A stretch of DNA of 7,186 bases from an uncultured Pelagibacteraceae bacterium (GTDB lineage: Bacteria > Pseudomonadota > Alphaproteobacteria > Pelagibacterales > Pelagibacteraceae): contig CAJXDV010000047.1 in the NCBI GenBank assembly GCA_913052435.1, positions 1 to 7,186 on the forward strand. The letters are read 5' to 3'. Under the pieces are notes generated by a model. That model was given only the letters and a program-made list of their open reading frames with translations. It ran no database searches and was not told the DNA's origin. The position numbers were made by a program, and so were the translations under genes. This document shows, one piece after another, positions 1 to 5,425 of the stretch (position 1 is the stretch's first letter; each line of letters begins with the position of its first letter).

Positions 1-2
1 AA

Positions 3-59
3 TTTGCTTCCGTGGACACAAAAGTCGGAACAGTGGAATTGAATCATTCAAAAGCCTAG
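3..59 (+). CDS. Possible C-terminal end of an upstream protein (partial)
   Basis: The left edge of the window carries an open frame ending in TAG at 57-59, with the C-terminal residues ASVDTKVGTVELNHSKA. Its composition looks protein-like, but about 18 codons are too few to identify a family. A competing frame (2-91, stop TAA at 89-91) is also open and cannot be excluded; its product is richer in unlikely residues. Whichever is real, the coding sequence ends just upstream of the ribosome binding site at 94-97, so the next gene may be co-transcribed with it. Confidence 0.35.
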   Translation, partial: FASVDTKVGTVELNHSKA

Positions 60-93
60 ACAACTTTATTTCTACAATAAAAAATCAATAAAA

Positions 94-97
94 GGAG
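94..97 (+). promoter_or_regulatory. Ribosome binding site of the 104-517 gene
   Basis: GGAG lies six bases before the ATG at 104 and fixes that start codon. Confidence 0.7.
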
Positions 98-103
98 ATA
101 TTT

Positions 104-517
104 ATGGAAACTGGTTTTAAAGAACGATCATTCAAATTAATTTATTGGATTATGCTCATTTTTCTGGCTGGAGATACGATAGATACGATTTATCGTACAG
201 TCACTGGTTTTTTTGGAGATGGCACAACTTTTCCAGGAAGCGACATAGTCGTTAACCACACCTCATCAGACATGGTTGTGTTTCTAATCATTATGATTGG
301 AGTGATTTACGGGATATATCTTTTATACAACCTTAAAAAAATCGGTGGTTACTGGGTCGTAGGTTCAAACATTGTGTTTATAATTTATGCCTCAATATTC
401 GGTCCAATCGCTGAAGTCGGTTTTTCTACAGTCTTGCCAATAATGGCTCTTTATTTCTCTATTTATGTTGTTTTAGTTATCGTTGTTCCCTGGTACTATT
501 CGGATAAATTTGAATAA
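104..517 (+). CDS. Small integral membrane protein, unknown function
   Basis: The 137-residue product has a short charged N-terminus followed by about four hydrophobic segments, near residues 12-30, 56-76, 82-101 and 107-130. It ends in a short polar tail, PWYYSDKFE. The loop between helices 1 and 2 (about 31-55) is glycine-rich and probably lies outside the membrane. I see no catalytic or metal-binding motif and no lipoprotein box. The ATG is well placed behind GGAG (94-97). A GC-rich hairpin follows 38 bases after the stop, so the transcription unit probably ends here. I do not recognise the family; its size and four-helix layout resemble other small four-helix membrane proteins such as the DUF4345-like one at 963-1358, but I see no clear sequence similarity between the two. 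Confidence 0.8.
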   Translation: METGFKERSFKLIYWIMLIFLAGDTIDTIYRTVTGFFGDGTTFPGSDIVVNHTSSDMVVFLIIMIGVIYGIYLLYNLKKIGGYWVVGSNIVFIIYASIFGPIAEVGFSTVLPIMALYFSIYVVLVIVVPWYYSDKFE

Positions 518-555
518 AATCGACTAAGAATTAATTTATTTTTTTAAGGATAGTA

Positions 556-575
556 GCGGGAGATAAAGCTCCCGC
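556..575 (+). terminator. Hairpin terminator after the 104-517 gene, possibly bidirectional
   Basis: GCGGGAG (556-562) pairs perfectly with CTCCCGC (569-575) around a six-base loop. On the plus strand it is followed by ATTGTTTTA, a short T-rich run. It lies between the convergent 104-517 and 590-886 genes and may serve both, but the minus-strand exit lacks a T-run, so the plus direction is better supported. Confidence 0.65.
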
Positions 576-589
576 ATTGTTTTAGATGC

Positions 590-886
590 TTACACTTCAA
601 TCGGACTTAATTCCCACACTTGAACACTTTCAACACATTCATCAAAAATGGATTTTGCTATCGGATTATTACCTGCAGCAAATTCTTTCAAACCTTCTTC
701 GTTATGCACGGAGATTTTAAACATAACATAACTTTTATCTGGTGCTATTGCGGGAACTGTTTTTTCAACATGAGCAACACTTTTTCTTACGCCCATTCCT
801 TCATCAGATTGCATCCATCCCATGAATTTTTCAAACATTCCATCTCCCGATTTAAATTTTAACAGTGCGATCATTTCTTTTTCCAT
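590..886 (-). CDS. Small soluble protein, possible dimeric alpha/beta-barrel (ABM/Dabb-like) fold
   Basis: The 98-residue product has no signal peptide or membrane segment. It starts with a beta-strand-like segment (MIALLKFKSG), has an acidic helical middle, a second strand (SYVMFKISVHN, about 52-62), a helix (EGLKEFAAG) and a last strand (VESVQVWELSP). This strand/helix order and the length suit the ferredoxin-like antibiotic-monooxygenase or stress-responsive barrel families, but I see no signature residues, so this is a fold guess. The start at 886 is supported by GGGTGGA just upstream on the minus strand. A good -10 candidate, TACAAT, lies at 907-902, immediately beside the FNR-like palindrome at 912-925. 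Expression may therefore respond to oxygen or nitric oxide. Confidence 0.75.
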   Translation of the reverse strand: MEKEMIALLKFKSGDGMFEKFMGWMQSDEGMGVRKSVAHVEKTVPAIAPDKSYVMFKISVHNEEGLKEFAAGNNPIAKSIFDECVESVQVWELSPIEV

Positions 887-901
887 AATTCCACCCTTTC
901 C

Positions 902-907
902 ATTGTA
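902..907 (-). promoter_or_regulatory. Candidate -10 element for the 590-886 gene
   Basis: TACAAT on the minus strand matches the sigma-70 -10 consensus at five of six positions and lies 15 bases upstream of the ATG at 886. No convincing -35 is present at 17 bp; the FNR-like palindrome fills the spacer region instead. Confidence 0.4.
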
Positions 908-911
908 AAAA

Positions 912-925
912 TTGATCTATATCAA
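912..925. promoter_or_regulatory. FNR/CRP-family binding site candidate
   Basis: TTGAT-CTAT-ATCAA is a perfect match to the FNR/ANR consensus TTGAT-N4-ATCAA and lies in the short gap between the divergent 590-886 and 963-1358 genes. For the minus-strand gene it falls between the -35 position and the TACAAT at 907-902, a place that suits repression. For the plus-strand gene it ends 17 bases before TATATT (943-948), so it overlaps the -35 position rather than sitting at the classical -41.5. Which gene it controls, and in which direction, cannot be decided from sequence. Confidence 0.55.
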
Positions 926-962
926 AAAAATGAAAAAAATGTTATATTTCTCTAAAAAAAAA

Positions 963-1358
963 ATGTTACACAGTTCTAGAGCTATACTGGCCCTTAACGG
1001 GATAGTTATGATGCTGATGGGTTTGTCATTCATAATCTTTGCCAAGAAAATGACAGTTACGATATTTCCAAGTGTTATTTCAAATCCAGAAGCACTGGAG
1101 GTTGGTATAACCCTTAGATATCTGATGGGCGCGGGATCAATTATGATAGGCATAATTTTATATTTAGCCCGCATATCAGTGAGATCGGGGGCTCAGAGAC
1201 TCTTGCTTGGATCAGGCATAGGTTTTTTTCTGATATTTTTTACTGGTTTATTTATTTTATTAAGCGGCAAAGGAAACATCCCTATTGTAGCCTTACTTAT
1301 CTATCCCTTTTTAGGTTCATTATCGTTGTACGTTTCAACCAGAAGGTATCAAGAATAA
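963..1358 (+). CDS. DUF4345-like four-helix membrane protein
   Basis: From the ATG at 963 the product has 131 residues with about four membrane helices: AILALNGIVMMLMGLSFIIF near the N-terminus, then a segment around LMGAGSIMIGIILYLA, then IGFFLIFFTGLFILL, then IVALLIYPFLGSLSLYV. The helix-1 pattern (LNG...MGLSF) and the ITLRYLMGAG motif before helix 2 resemble DUF4345 proteins, whose function is unknown. The start is uncertain. TTG 912 and in-frame ATGs at 930 and 939 lie on or just after the FNR-like site, so a promoter using that site would begin transcription downstream of them. ATG 963 leaves only seven residues before helix 1, as is usual. None of the starts has a Shine-Dalgarno sequence; each ATG instead follows an A-run of 7, 7 and 10 bases. 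The gene converges on the histidine phosphatase. Confidence 0.7.
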   Translation: MLHSSRAILALNGIVMMLMGLSFIIFAKKMTVTIFPSVISNPEALEVGITLRYLMGAGSIMIGIILYLARISVRSGAQRLLLGSGIGFFLIFFTGLFILLSGKGNIPIVALLIYPFLGSLSLYVSTRRYQE

Positions 1359-1387
1359 TTATTTTCCAAGAAAAATTAAAAATAAAT

Positions 1388-1963
1388 TTAATTAACTATT
1401 TTTTCCGTTTGATCTGGGCACCAGATTTGAAATTCACAGTTATTTGGAAAATACTGTGTTATTCTTGATATGAAAGTGCCGTGACTGATAACCGCAATTT
1501 TTTCTTCATCTCTTCCATCAATCCATTTTTTGAATTTTTTTACACGCGCATTCAGATCTTGTATCGATTCATAATTTATTTCTTTCTCGTCAATGGGAAC
1601 ATCATTATTCCACCAAAATTTTCGCAATCCAGAAAAATCAAAATTTGCAAATTCTTTCTTAAGCACATCTGGTTGTCTTCCTACGTCAGAAGAGTCATTT
1701 AAATATTCACGAATAAAAGACAGGACGACCGTGTTTTGAATTGGTCTTGGAAACATATATTCAAACGTTTGCAAGGCTCTCGTTAAAGGTGAGCAAACAA
1801 TTAAATCAAAATCAATTTTATCCAATATCTTTTTGGCTCTGGCAGCTTGCTGCTTTCCTAAATTCGTAATGTGCGGATCATAATAAAAAGTCTGATAATC
1901 GAGATCAAGTGATGCATTCGCTTCAGATTGTGCGTGACGAATTAAATATACTTCCTTTTTCAT
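1388..1963 (-). CDS. Histidine phosphatase (phosphoglycerate-mutase-like) family protein
   Basis: The product begins MKKEVYLIRHAQSEAN, which carries the RHxxS-type motif that opens this superfamily; its His becomes phosphorylated. Numbering from an alternative start at 1978, the core residues are R14/H15, R67 in SPLTRAL, E91 in IREYL and H166 in VISHGTF, so the catalytic set is complete. Length (191-196 residues) is normal for the branch of small phosphatases; true phosphoglycerate mutases are usually longer. The substrate cannot be read from sequence. ATG 1963 is preferred because it gives the usual short lead to RH. ATG 1978 adds MNRNK and lies inside the direct repeat 1972-1995. Neither start has a clear Shine-Dalgarno. 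The gene follows the second permease on the same strand with a small gap and no terminator, so it could be transcribed with the importer, yet it lies outside the direct-repeat bracket. Confidence 0.88.
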   Translation of the reverse strand: MKKEVYLIRHAQSEANASLDLDYQTFYYDPHITNLGKQQAARAKKILDKIDFDLIVCSPLTRALQTFEYMFPRPIQNTVVLSFIREYLNDSSDVGRQPDVLKKEFANFDFSGLRKFWWNNDVPIDEKEINYESIQDLNARVKKFKKWIDGRDEEKIAVISHGTFISRITQYFPNNCEFQIWCPDQTEKIVN

Positions 1964-1971
1964 TTTATTTC

Positions 1972-1995
1972 GATTCATTGGTTGTAAAAAATCAA
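1972..1995 (+). repeat. 24-bp direct repeat, left copy (possible att-like site)
   Basis: This copy reads GATTCATTGGTTGT, then A, then AAAAATCAA. It matches 7132-7155 at 23 of 24 positions; the one difference is A1986 against T7146. Similarity stops abruptly on both sides. It overlaps the longer start codon (ATG 1978, minus strand) of the histidine phosphatase and lies just beyond the stop of the second permease. Confidence 0.8.
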
Positions 1996-2005
1996 ATATT
2001 ATGAA

Positions 2006-2827
2006 CTATTTAATTCCTGCAGTCATAAAGCTTTGCACAAATTGTTTTTGAAAAATCAAGAAACCAATAAATAATGGTGCTGAGGTCATTATTGTTGCTG
2101 CATTAATAGTTGACCATTGAATACCAGCATCAGCCATAGAAAAAATACTTAACCCAACTGTTAATGGTCGTGTTTCAACTGAATTAGTAATAATTAAAGG
2201 CCATAAAAAATTATTCCAATGGTGACTTACTGATACCAATCCATAAGCAACAAATGTTGGTATAGAAAGAGGCACATAGACACTCCAAATTATTCTTAAA
2301 ATACCTGCGCCATCAATTCTAGCGGCATCATCTAATTCTCTAGGAACAGTTTTAAAGGTTTGCCGTAATAAAAAAATACCAAAACCTGATGCCATATATG
2401 GGAGTCCTATTGCTAAAATTGTATCAACCAATCCCAGTAAACGCATTGTTTTATAATTTTCAACCAATAGAATATCTGGCATAATCAGTAGTTGTAAAAG
2501 TACCAAAGAAAATAATAAATTTTTAAAGGGAAATTCAAAACGAGCAAAAGCAAAAGCAGCAAGTGTACAAAAGAAAAATTGACATAACAGAATGAGAGTT
2601 ACAAGAATAACAGTATTAAATAAATATCTTGCAAAAGGTGCTTGGGACCAAGCATCAATAAAGTTGTAAGTAGTTAATGGGGCAGTTAGATCAAAGTTTG
2701 CTTCAAATTCTGAAGGGTGAATAGCAGTCCAGATAGCGAAAGCTAAAGGTATGATCCACAATAAAGCTAACAACCAAGCCCCAATAAAATTTAAATAATC
2801 AGAATATATTTTGGATAGAAATTTCAT
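2006..2827 (-). CDS. ugpE: ABC transporter permease, MalG/UgpE type
   Basis: This 273-residue inner-membrane subunit has about six helices; the clearest are near residues 15-35, 70-95, 105-123, 133-155, 187-207 and 243-260. The EAA loop that docks on the ATPase is ELDDAARIDG (164-173) followed by IIWSVYVPLSIP (to 190), the standard form for the second permease of carbohydrate-type importers. The C-terminus FVQSFMTAGIK resembles the end of UgpE proteins. Its ATG overlaps the stop of the first permease by four bases (ATGA, 2824-2827), indicating translational coupling, with GAAAGG upstream as a ribosome binding site. The symbol reflects family resemblance; transport of glycerol-3-phosphate is not shown. 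Confidence 0.88.
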   Translation of the reverse strand: MKFLSKIYSDYLNFIGAWLLALLWIIPLAFAIWTAIHPSEFEANFDLTAPLTTYNFIDAWSQAPFARYLFNTVILVTLILLCQFFFCTLAAFAFARFEFPFKNLLFSLVLLQLLIMPDILLVENYKTMRLLGLVDTILAIGLPYMASGFGIFLLRQTFKTVPRELDDAARIDGAGILRIIWSVYVPLSIPTFVAYGLVSVSHHWNNFLWPLIITNSVETRPLTVGLSIFSMADAGIQWSTINAATIMTSAPLFIGFLIFQKQFVQSFMTAGIK

Positions 2828-3699
2828 TGATAATGAACCTTTCTATCAAGAAAAAAAAATTGTCCGATGGCTAACAAAGATAGTAAAAAAATTAAGACAA
2901 CAGTTAATGTCGAACCATAGGCTGTATCCCAAAAATAAAATGCAACTTCATAAATATAATATAATAATAAATTGCTTGCATTATCTGGACCACCTTCAGT
3001 CATTATAACAATATGATCAACTAAACGAAAAGAATTAATAACAGCGTTAACCGAAATAAAAAGTGTTGTTGGCATTAGCAGTGGAAAAGTAATTTTTCTA
3101 AATATATACCAATTACTAGCTCCTTCAATCATAGCCGCCTCCCGCAATGATGGAGGAATAGCTTGTAGTCCTGCTAAATAAAATATCATAAAAAAACCTG
3201 CTTCTTTCCATATAGAAACAATCATCACAGCCCATAAAGCAGTATCTTCAGATCCAAGAAGATTCAAATTTGGTAAATTAAAAAAACTTCTAATTTGATC
3301 AATTAATCCAAAACCAGGTGTGTAAAAAAATAACCAAATGTTACCAACTGCTATTAAAGGTAAAATTGTTGGCATAAAAAACGAGAAACGCAAAAAAGGT
3401 CTTCCTATTATTTTGCTATTTACCCATAAAGCCATAATCAAAGATAAAATAATTGAAGATGGTATTGTTCCAAACGCGTACCAAAGATTATTAGAAATAA
3501 CTTTCCAGAAAACAGGATCATTGATTAATGTGTCATAATTTTCAAGGCCAACAAATTTAGTAGGCCGTTTTCCACGAGGTGTTGAAAAAAAACTAAATAT
3601 GATTGTTTTTACAGCAGGAATATGCGTGAAACTAATCAAAAGTATAAACCCGGGGGTTAATAGTAAGGTCACATAAATTAAATTAAGTTTTTTATTCAT
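2824..3699 (-). CDS. ugpA: ABC transporter permease, MalF/UgpA type
   Basis: This 291-residue inner-membrane subunit has a first helix at about 9-25, others near 72-93, 104-126, 155-177, 208-225 and 264-284. The EAA loop is REAAMIEGASNWYIFRKITF (186-205) with the expected PLLMP after it, and MTEGGP (233-238) is a motif typical of the first permease in Ugp/MalF-type systems. It partners the 2006-2827 permease as a heterodimer, and the four-base overlap supports that. The start at 3699 (MNKKLNLIYV) leads straight into helix 1 but has no clear Shine-Dalgarno. A strong stem-loop (3717-3752) separates it from the binding-protein gene, so this subunit is probably made at lower level than the binding protein. 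Confidence 0.88.
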   Translation of the reverse strand: MNKKLNLIYVTLLLTPGFILLISFTHIPAVKTIIFSFFSTPRGKRPTKFVGLENYDTLINDPVFWKVISNNLWYAFGTIPSSIILSLIMALWVNSKIIGRPFLRFSFFMPTILPLIAVGNIWLFFYTPGFGLIDQIRSFFNLPNLNLLGSEDTALWAVMIVSIWKEAGFFMIFYLAGLQAIPPSLREAAMIEGASNWYIFRKITFPLLMPTTLFISVNAVINSFRLVDHIVIMTEGGPDNASNLLLYYIYEVAFYFWDTAYGSTLTVVLIFLLSLLAIGQFFFLDRKVHYQ

Positions 3700-3716
3700 A
3701 TAGAGAATAATAATAA

Positions 3717-3752
3717 ATAACGGCGCTGATTAAAATTTAAAAGCGCCGTTAT
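3717..3752 (-). terminator. Intercistronic stem-loop between binding protein and permeases
   Basis: An 11-bp perfect stem pairs 3717-3727 with 3742-3752 (core AACGGCGCT/AGCGCCGTT) around a 14-base AT loop. Read on the minus strand it lies nine bases after the binding-protein stop and is followed by ATTATTATT-like sequence and then the permease start. It could be a partial terminator, or a 3' stabiliser that raises binding-protein mRNA over permease mRNA, a common arrangement in ABC importer operons. Confidence 0.7.
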
Positions 3753-3761
3753 ATGAAAAGA

Positions 3762-5045
3762 TTATCTGTAATCTTTCAGTATCTTATCAATTTCTACTTG
3801 AGCTTGACTTAAAGCTTCCTCTGCTGATGTTTTTCCAGCTACCGCTCCTTCAAGAGCATTGTTGAATATTTTTGTAACTCTAGGATTTTCATATGTTGAA
3901 AATTCTGCACCAGCATATTGCAATTGTTCCTTTGCAACTAAAGCAGGAGGGAAGTCAGCTGCATAACTTTTCATTGCATCAGTTTCCCAAGCATCAAAAC
4001 GTGGAGCTACATAACCTGTTGCCATACACCAAATTGCTGCTTGATCAGCCGAAGTTATCCATTTTACAAAATTTACGGCTTCTTTTTGTTCTTCTTCAGA
4101 TATGCCTTTAAAGATGTAAAAATTTCCGCCACCGGTTGGTGCACCGTAACTTTTATTTGCAGGAAGCATTGCTACACCAAAATCAAATGGAGCATTTTTT
4201 CTTACATTTGTTAAGTTACCAGTTGTAGTCCACATCATCGCAGTTTGACCTTCAAAGAAAGCTTTTGGAGTTGGCCCCCAACCAATTACGTCAGGGCGCA
4301 TTGCTCCATGCACCATACTTAGATCCATCAAATATTGAAGAGCTTCTATCATCTCAGGGGTATCTAAATAAGTTTCAGTCCCAAGACCATTAGTAATTTT
4401 TGCACCATTTTGATATGCCAATCCACTAAATAACCAATAAGGAAAACCTTGGGATGGAATTCTTATACCATAGCGTGTTACGTTACCATCAGCATCTTTT
4501 TTAGTCAATTTTTTTGCAAACTCAACTTGTTCTTCCCAATTCTTTGGAGGAGTGTTAGCATCAAGACCAACTTCTTTAAAAGCTTCCTTATTGTAATAAA
4601 GTACAGGTGTTGATCTTTGGAAAGGTATACCATAAGTAACTCCATCAATTTGACTATTCAACATGAATGCTGGAAAGAAACCACCTATCCATGATTCTTT
4701 ATCTTCTGCACTAACTAAATTATCCCACGACATAACCAAATCTTCATCAACAAATTTATACATATCAGTTGACAGCATCACTGCTAGTTGAGGAGGTTTA
4801 CCCCCTCTTGCCGCTGTTAATGCTTTAGTAGTAGTGTCGCTATAAGAGCCAGCATAAATTGCATTGATATTTGCTCCAGGATTTAGCTCCATATAAGATT
4901 GTGTTAATTTTTCAATTGTTACTGCTGCCGTACCTCCGATTGCAACTGGAAAGTAAAAATCCAACTCAACTGATTTAGCTGAGAAACCCCCAAAAGAAAA
5001 TAAAACAGCAAAAAAAATAAAAAACTTAAATATATTTTTTTTCAT
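3762..5045 (-). CDS. ugpB: ABC transporter periplasmic solute-binding protein, UgpB-like (family 1)
   Basis: The 427-residue product opens with a Sec signal peptide: MKKN, a hydrophobic core to about residue 20, and probable cleavage near FSAKS (22-25). There is no lipobox cysteine, so the protein should be free in the periplasm. The segment FQRSTPVLYYNKEAF (142-156) and the following GLD..TPP..W strongly resemble E. coli UgpB. GGGNFYIFKG (305-314) and ATGYVAPR (342-349) are further family hallmarks. Some residues I recall as ligand contacts in E. coli UgpB are kept here (Y64, S145, the GG at 305-306, Y345). Others seem replaced: the Glu of its QVYEV segment falls in AVMLSTD here, and a C-terminal Arg aligns with Thr. 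Glycerol-3-phosphate is therefore only a candidate ligand. AGGAGG lies four bases before the ATG. This is the first gene of the leftward operon. Confidence 0.88.
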   Translation of the reverse strand: MKKNIFKFFIFFAVLFSFGGFSAKSVELDFYFPVAIGGTAAVTIEKLTQSYMELNPGANINAIYAGSYSDTTTKALTAARGGKPPQLAVMLSTDMYKFVDEDLVMSWDNLVSAEDKESWIGGFFPAFMLNSQIDGVTYGIPFQRSTPVLYYNKEAFKEVGLDANTPPKNWEEQVEFAKKLTKKDADGNVTRYGIRIPSQGFPYWLFSGLAYQNGAKITNGLGTETYLDTPEMIEALQYLMDLSMVHGAMRPDVIGWGPTPKAFFEGQTAMMWTTTGNLTNVRKNAPFDFGVAMLPANKSYGAPTGGGNFYIFKGISEEEQKEAVNFVKWITSADQAAIWCMATGYVAPRFDAWETDAMKSYAADFPPALVAKEQLQYAGAEFSTYENPRVTKIFNNALEGAVAGKTSAEEALSQAQVEIDKILKDYR

Positions 5046-5049
5046 AATT

Positions 5050-5055
5050 CCTCCT
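5050..5055 (-). promoter_or_regulatory. Strong ribosome binding site of the binding-protein gene
   Basis: AGGAGG, a full Shine-Dalgarno core, lies four bases upstream of the ATG at 5045. It is much stronger than the sites of the permease and phosphatase genes downstream, matching the high copy number needed of a binding protein. Confidence 0.8.
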
Positions 5056-5103
5056 ATGATTTTAACCGTAAATTTAAGTTTAATTCTAAAACCTAAACAA
5101 TGT

Positions 5104-5133
5104 AATTTACTAGTAAAACTTTTTACTTATCAA
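5104..5133 (-). promoter_or_regulatory. Candidate promoter of the importer operon
   Basis: On the minus strand TTGATA (5133-5128) is followed, 18 bp later, by TAAATT (5109-5104). That gives a 5-of-6 -35 and a weak 4-of-6 -10, and a leader of roughly 50 bases before ATG 5045. The whole spacer is occupied by the inverted repeat 5112-5127. A second possible -10, TAGAAT, lies closer to the gene but lacks a -35. Confidence 0.4.
5106..5127. promoter_or_regulatory. Operator-like nested palindromes (three TTTACT half-sites)
   Basis: TTTACTAGTAAA (5106-5117) is a perfect 12-bp palindrome. It shares its right half with a second perfect inverted repeat, AGTAAAA-CT-TTTTACT (5112-5127). The half-site TTTACT thus occurs three times in 22 bp in alternating orientation, overlapping the predicted -10 and spacer of the importer promoter. 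That location suits a repressor of importer expression; no regulator gene is present in the window. Confidence 0.45.
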
Positions 5134-5142
5134 CAAAAATAA

Positions 5143-5164
5143 ACATTTATTTAACATTAAATGT
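5143..5164. promoter_or_regulatory. Second inverted repeat upstream of the importer promoter
   Basis: ACATTTA (5143-5149) and TAAATGT (5158-5164) form a perfect 7-bp inverted repeat with an eight-base spacer. An overlapping ACATT-A-AATGT (5154-5164) also exists. It lies just upstream of the predicted -35, where an activator would bind. Such repeats are easily formed in AT-rich DNA, so confidence is low. Confidence 0.3.
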
Positions 5165-5369
5165 CAACAACTAGATGAAAATGGTCACCTATAGAGAAAA
5201 TATTTTGCTAAATATTGACTATGATGTAAAGGTGGCTAAATCAATTTATAAAAATATATTTAAATTAAAGTTTTCAATTTATTTTAATATGTAAGTATAA
5301 AATTCATGTATTTTAAATATTTATTATTACAATAATTTATTACCTTTTTTATTTATCAAAAATTTTTAT

Positions 5370-5375
5370 TATAAT
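5370..5375 (+). promoter_or_regulatory. Candidate -10 element for the isomerase/phosphoesterase operon
   Basis: TATAAT, a perfect -10 hexamer, lies 50 bases upstream of the ATG at 5426. No good -35 is found 16-18 bp before it, and such hexamers are common in DNA this AT-rich, so this is weak. Confidence 0.25.
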
Positions 5376-5425
5376 TCTTTGTTTTTATTAATAAATATGC
5401 ACAATAAATTGTTAAGTAATAAATT

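Larger units (their letters stand above)
5046..5425. other. 380-bp AT-rich divergent intergenic region
   Basis: No credible coding frame lies here on either strand. The region is extremely AT-rich, with two palindromic elements near the leftward gene (5106-5127 and 5143-5164) and long A/T runs toward the rightward gene. It must hold the promoters of both units. The part 5165-5340 shows only scattered GC-richer islands such as TGGTCACC (5182-5189) and GGTGGC (5231-5236); I could not assign a function to them. Confidence 0.7.

Noticed and set aside
78..88. TAAAAAATCAA as a third copy of the direct repeat
   Set aside because: Only this 11-base AT-rich part matches; the distinctive GATTCATTGG half is absent. 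The same holds for GAAAAATCAAG near 2045.
620..862. Plus-strand open frame of 80 codons opposite the 590-886 gene
   Set aside because: It is the antisense shadow of a better-supported gene, has a Phe/His/Cys-rich composition unlike a real protein, and lacks a ribosome binding site.
912..962. TTG 912 or ATG 930/939 as the start of the DUF4345-like protein
   Set aside because: The TTG is part of the FNR-like palindrome, and the ATGs lie too close to it for a promoter using that site; the added residues are lysine-rich A-tract translations.
1374..1393. AATTAAA/TTTAATT hairpin between convergent genes as a terminator
   Set aside because: The stem is only A-T pairs and overlaps a stop codon; such pairs arise constantly in DNA of this composition.
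3893..4111. Plus-strand open frame opposite the binding-protein gene
   Set aside because: It is a shadow frame of a clear family member, Leu/His/Gln-rich, without a ribosome binding site or recognisable domain.
5161..5178. Pho box in front of the Ugp-like operon (ATGTCAA then TAGATGA)
   Set aside because: Only the first seven-base unit is passable against CTGTCAT; the second is poor. Pho control remains plausible for this gene family but is not shown here.
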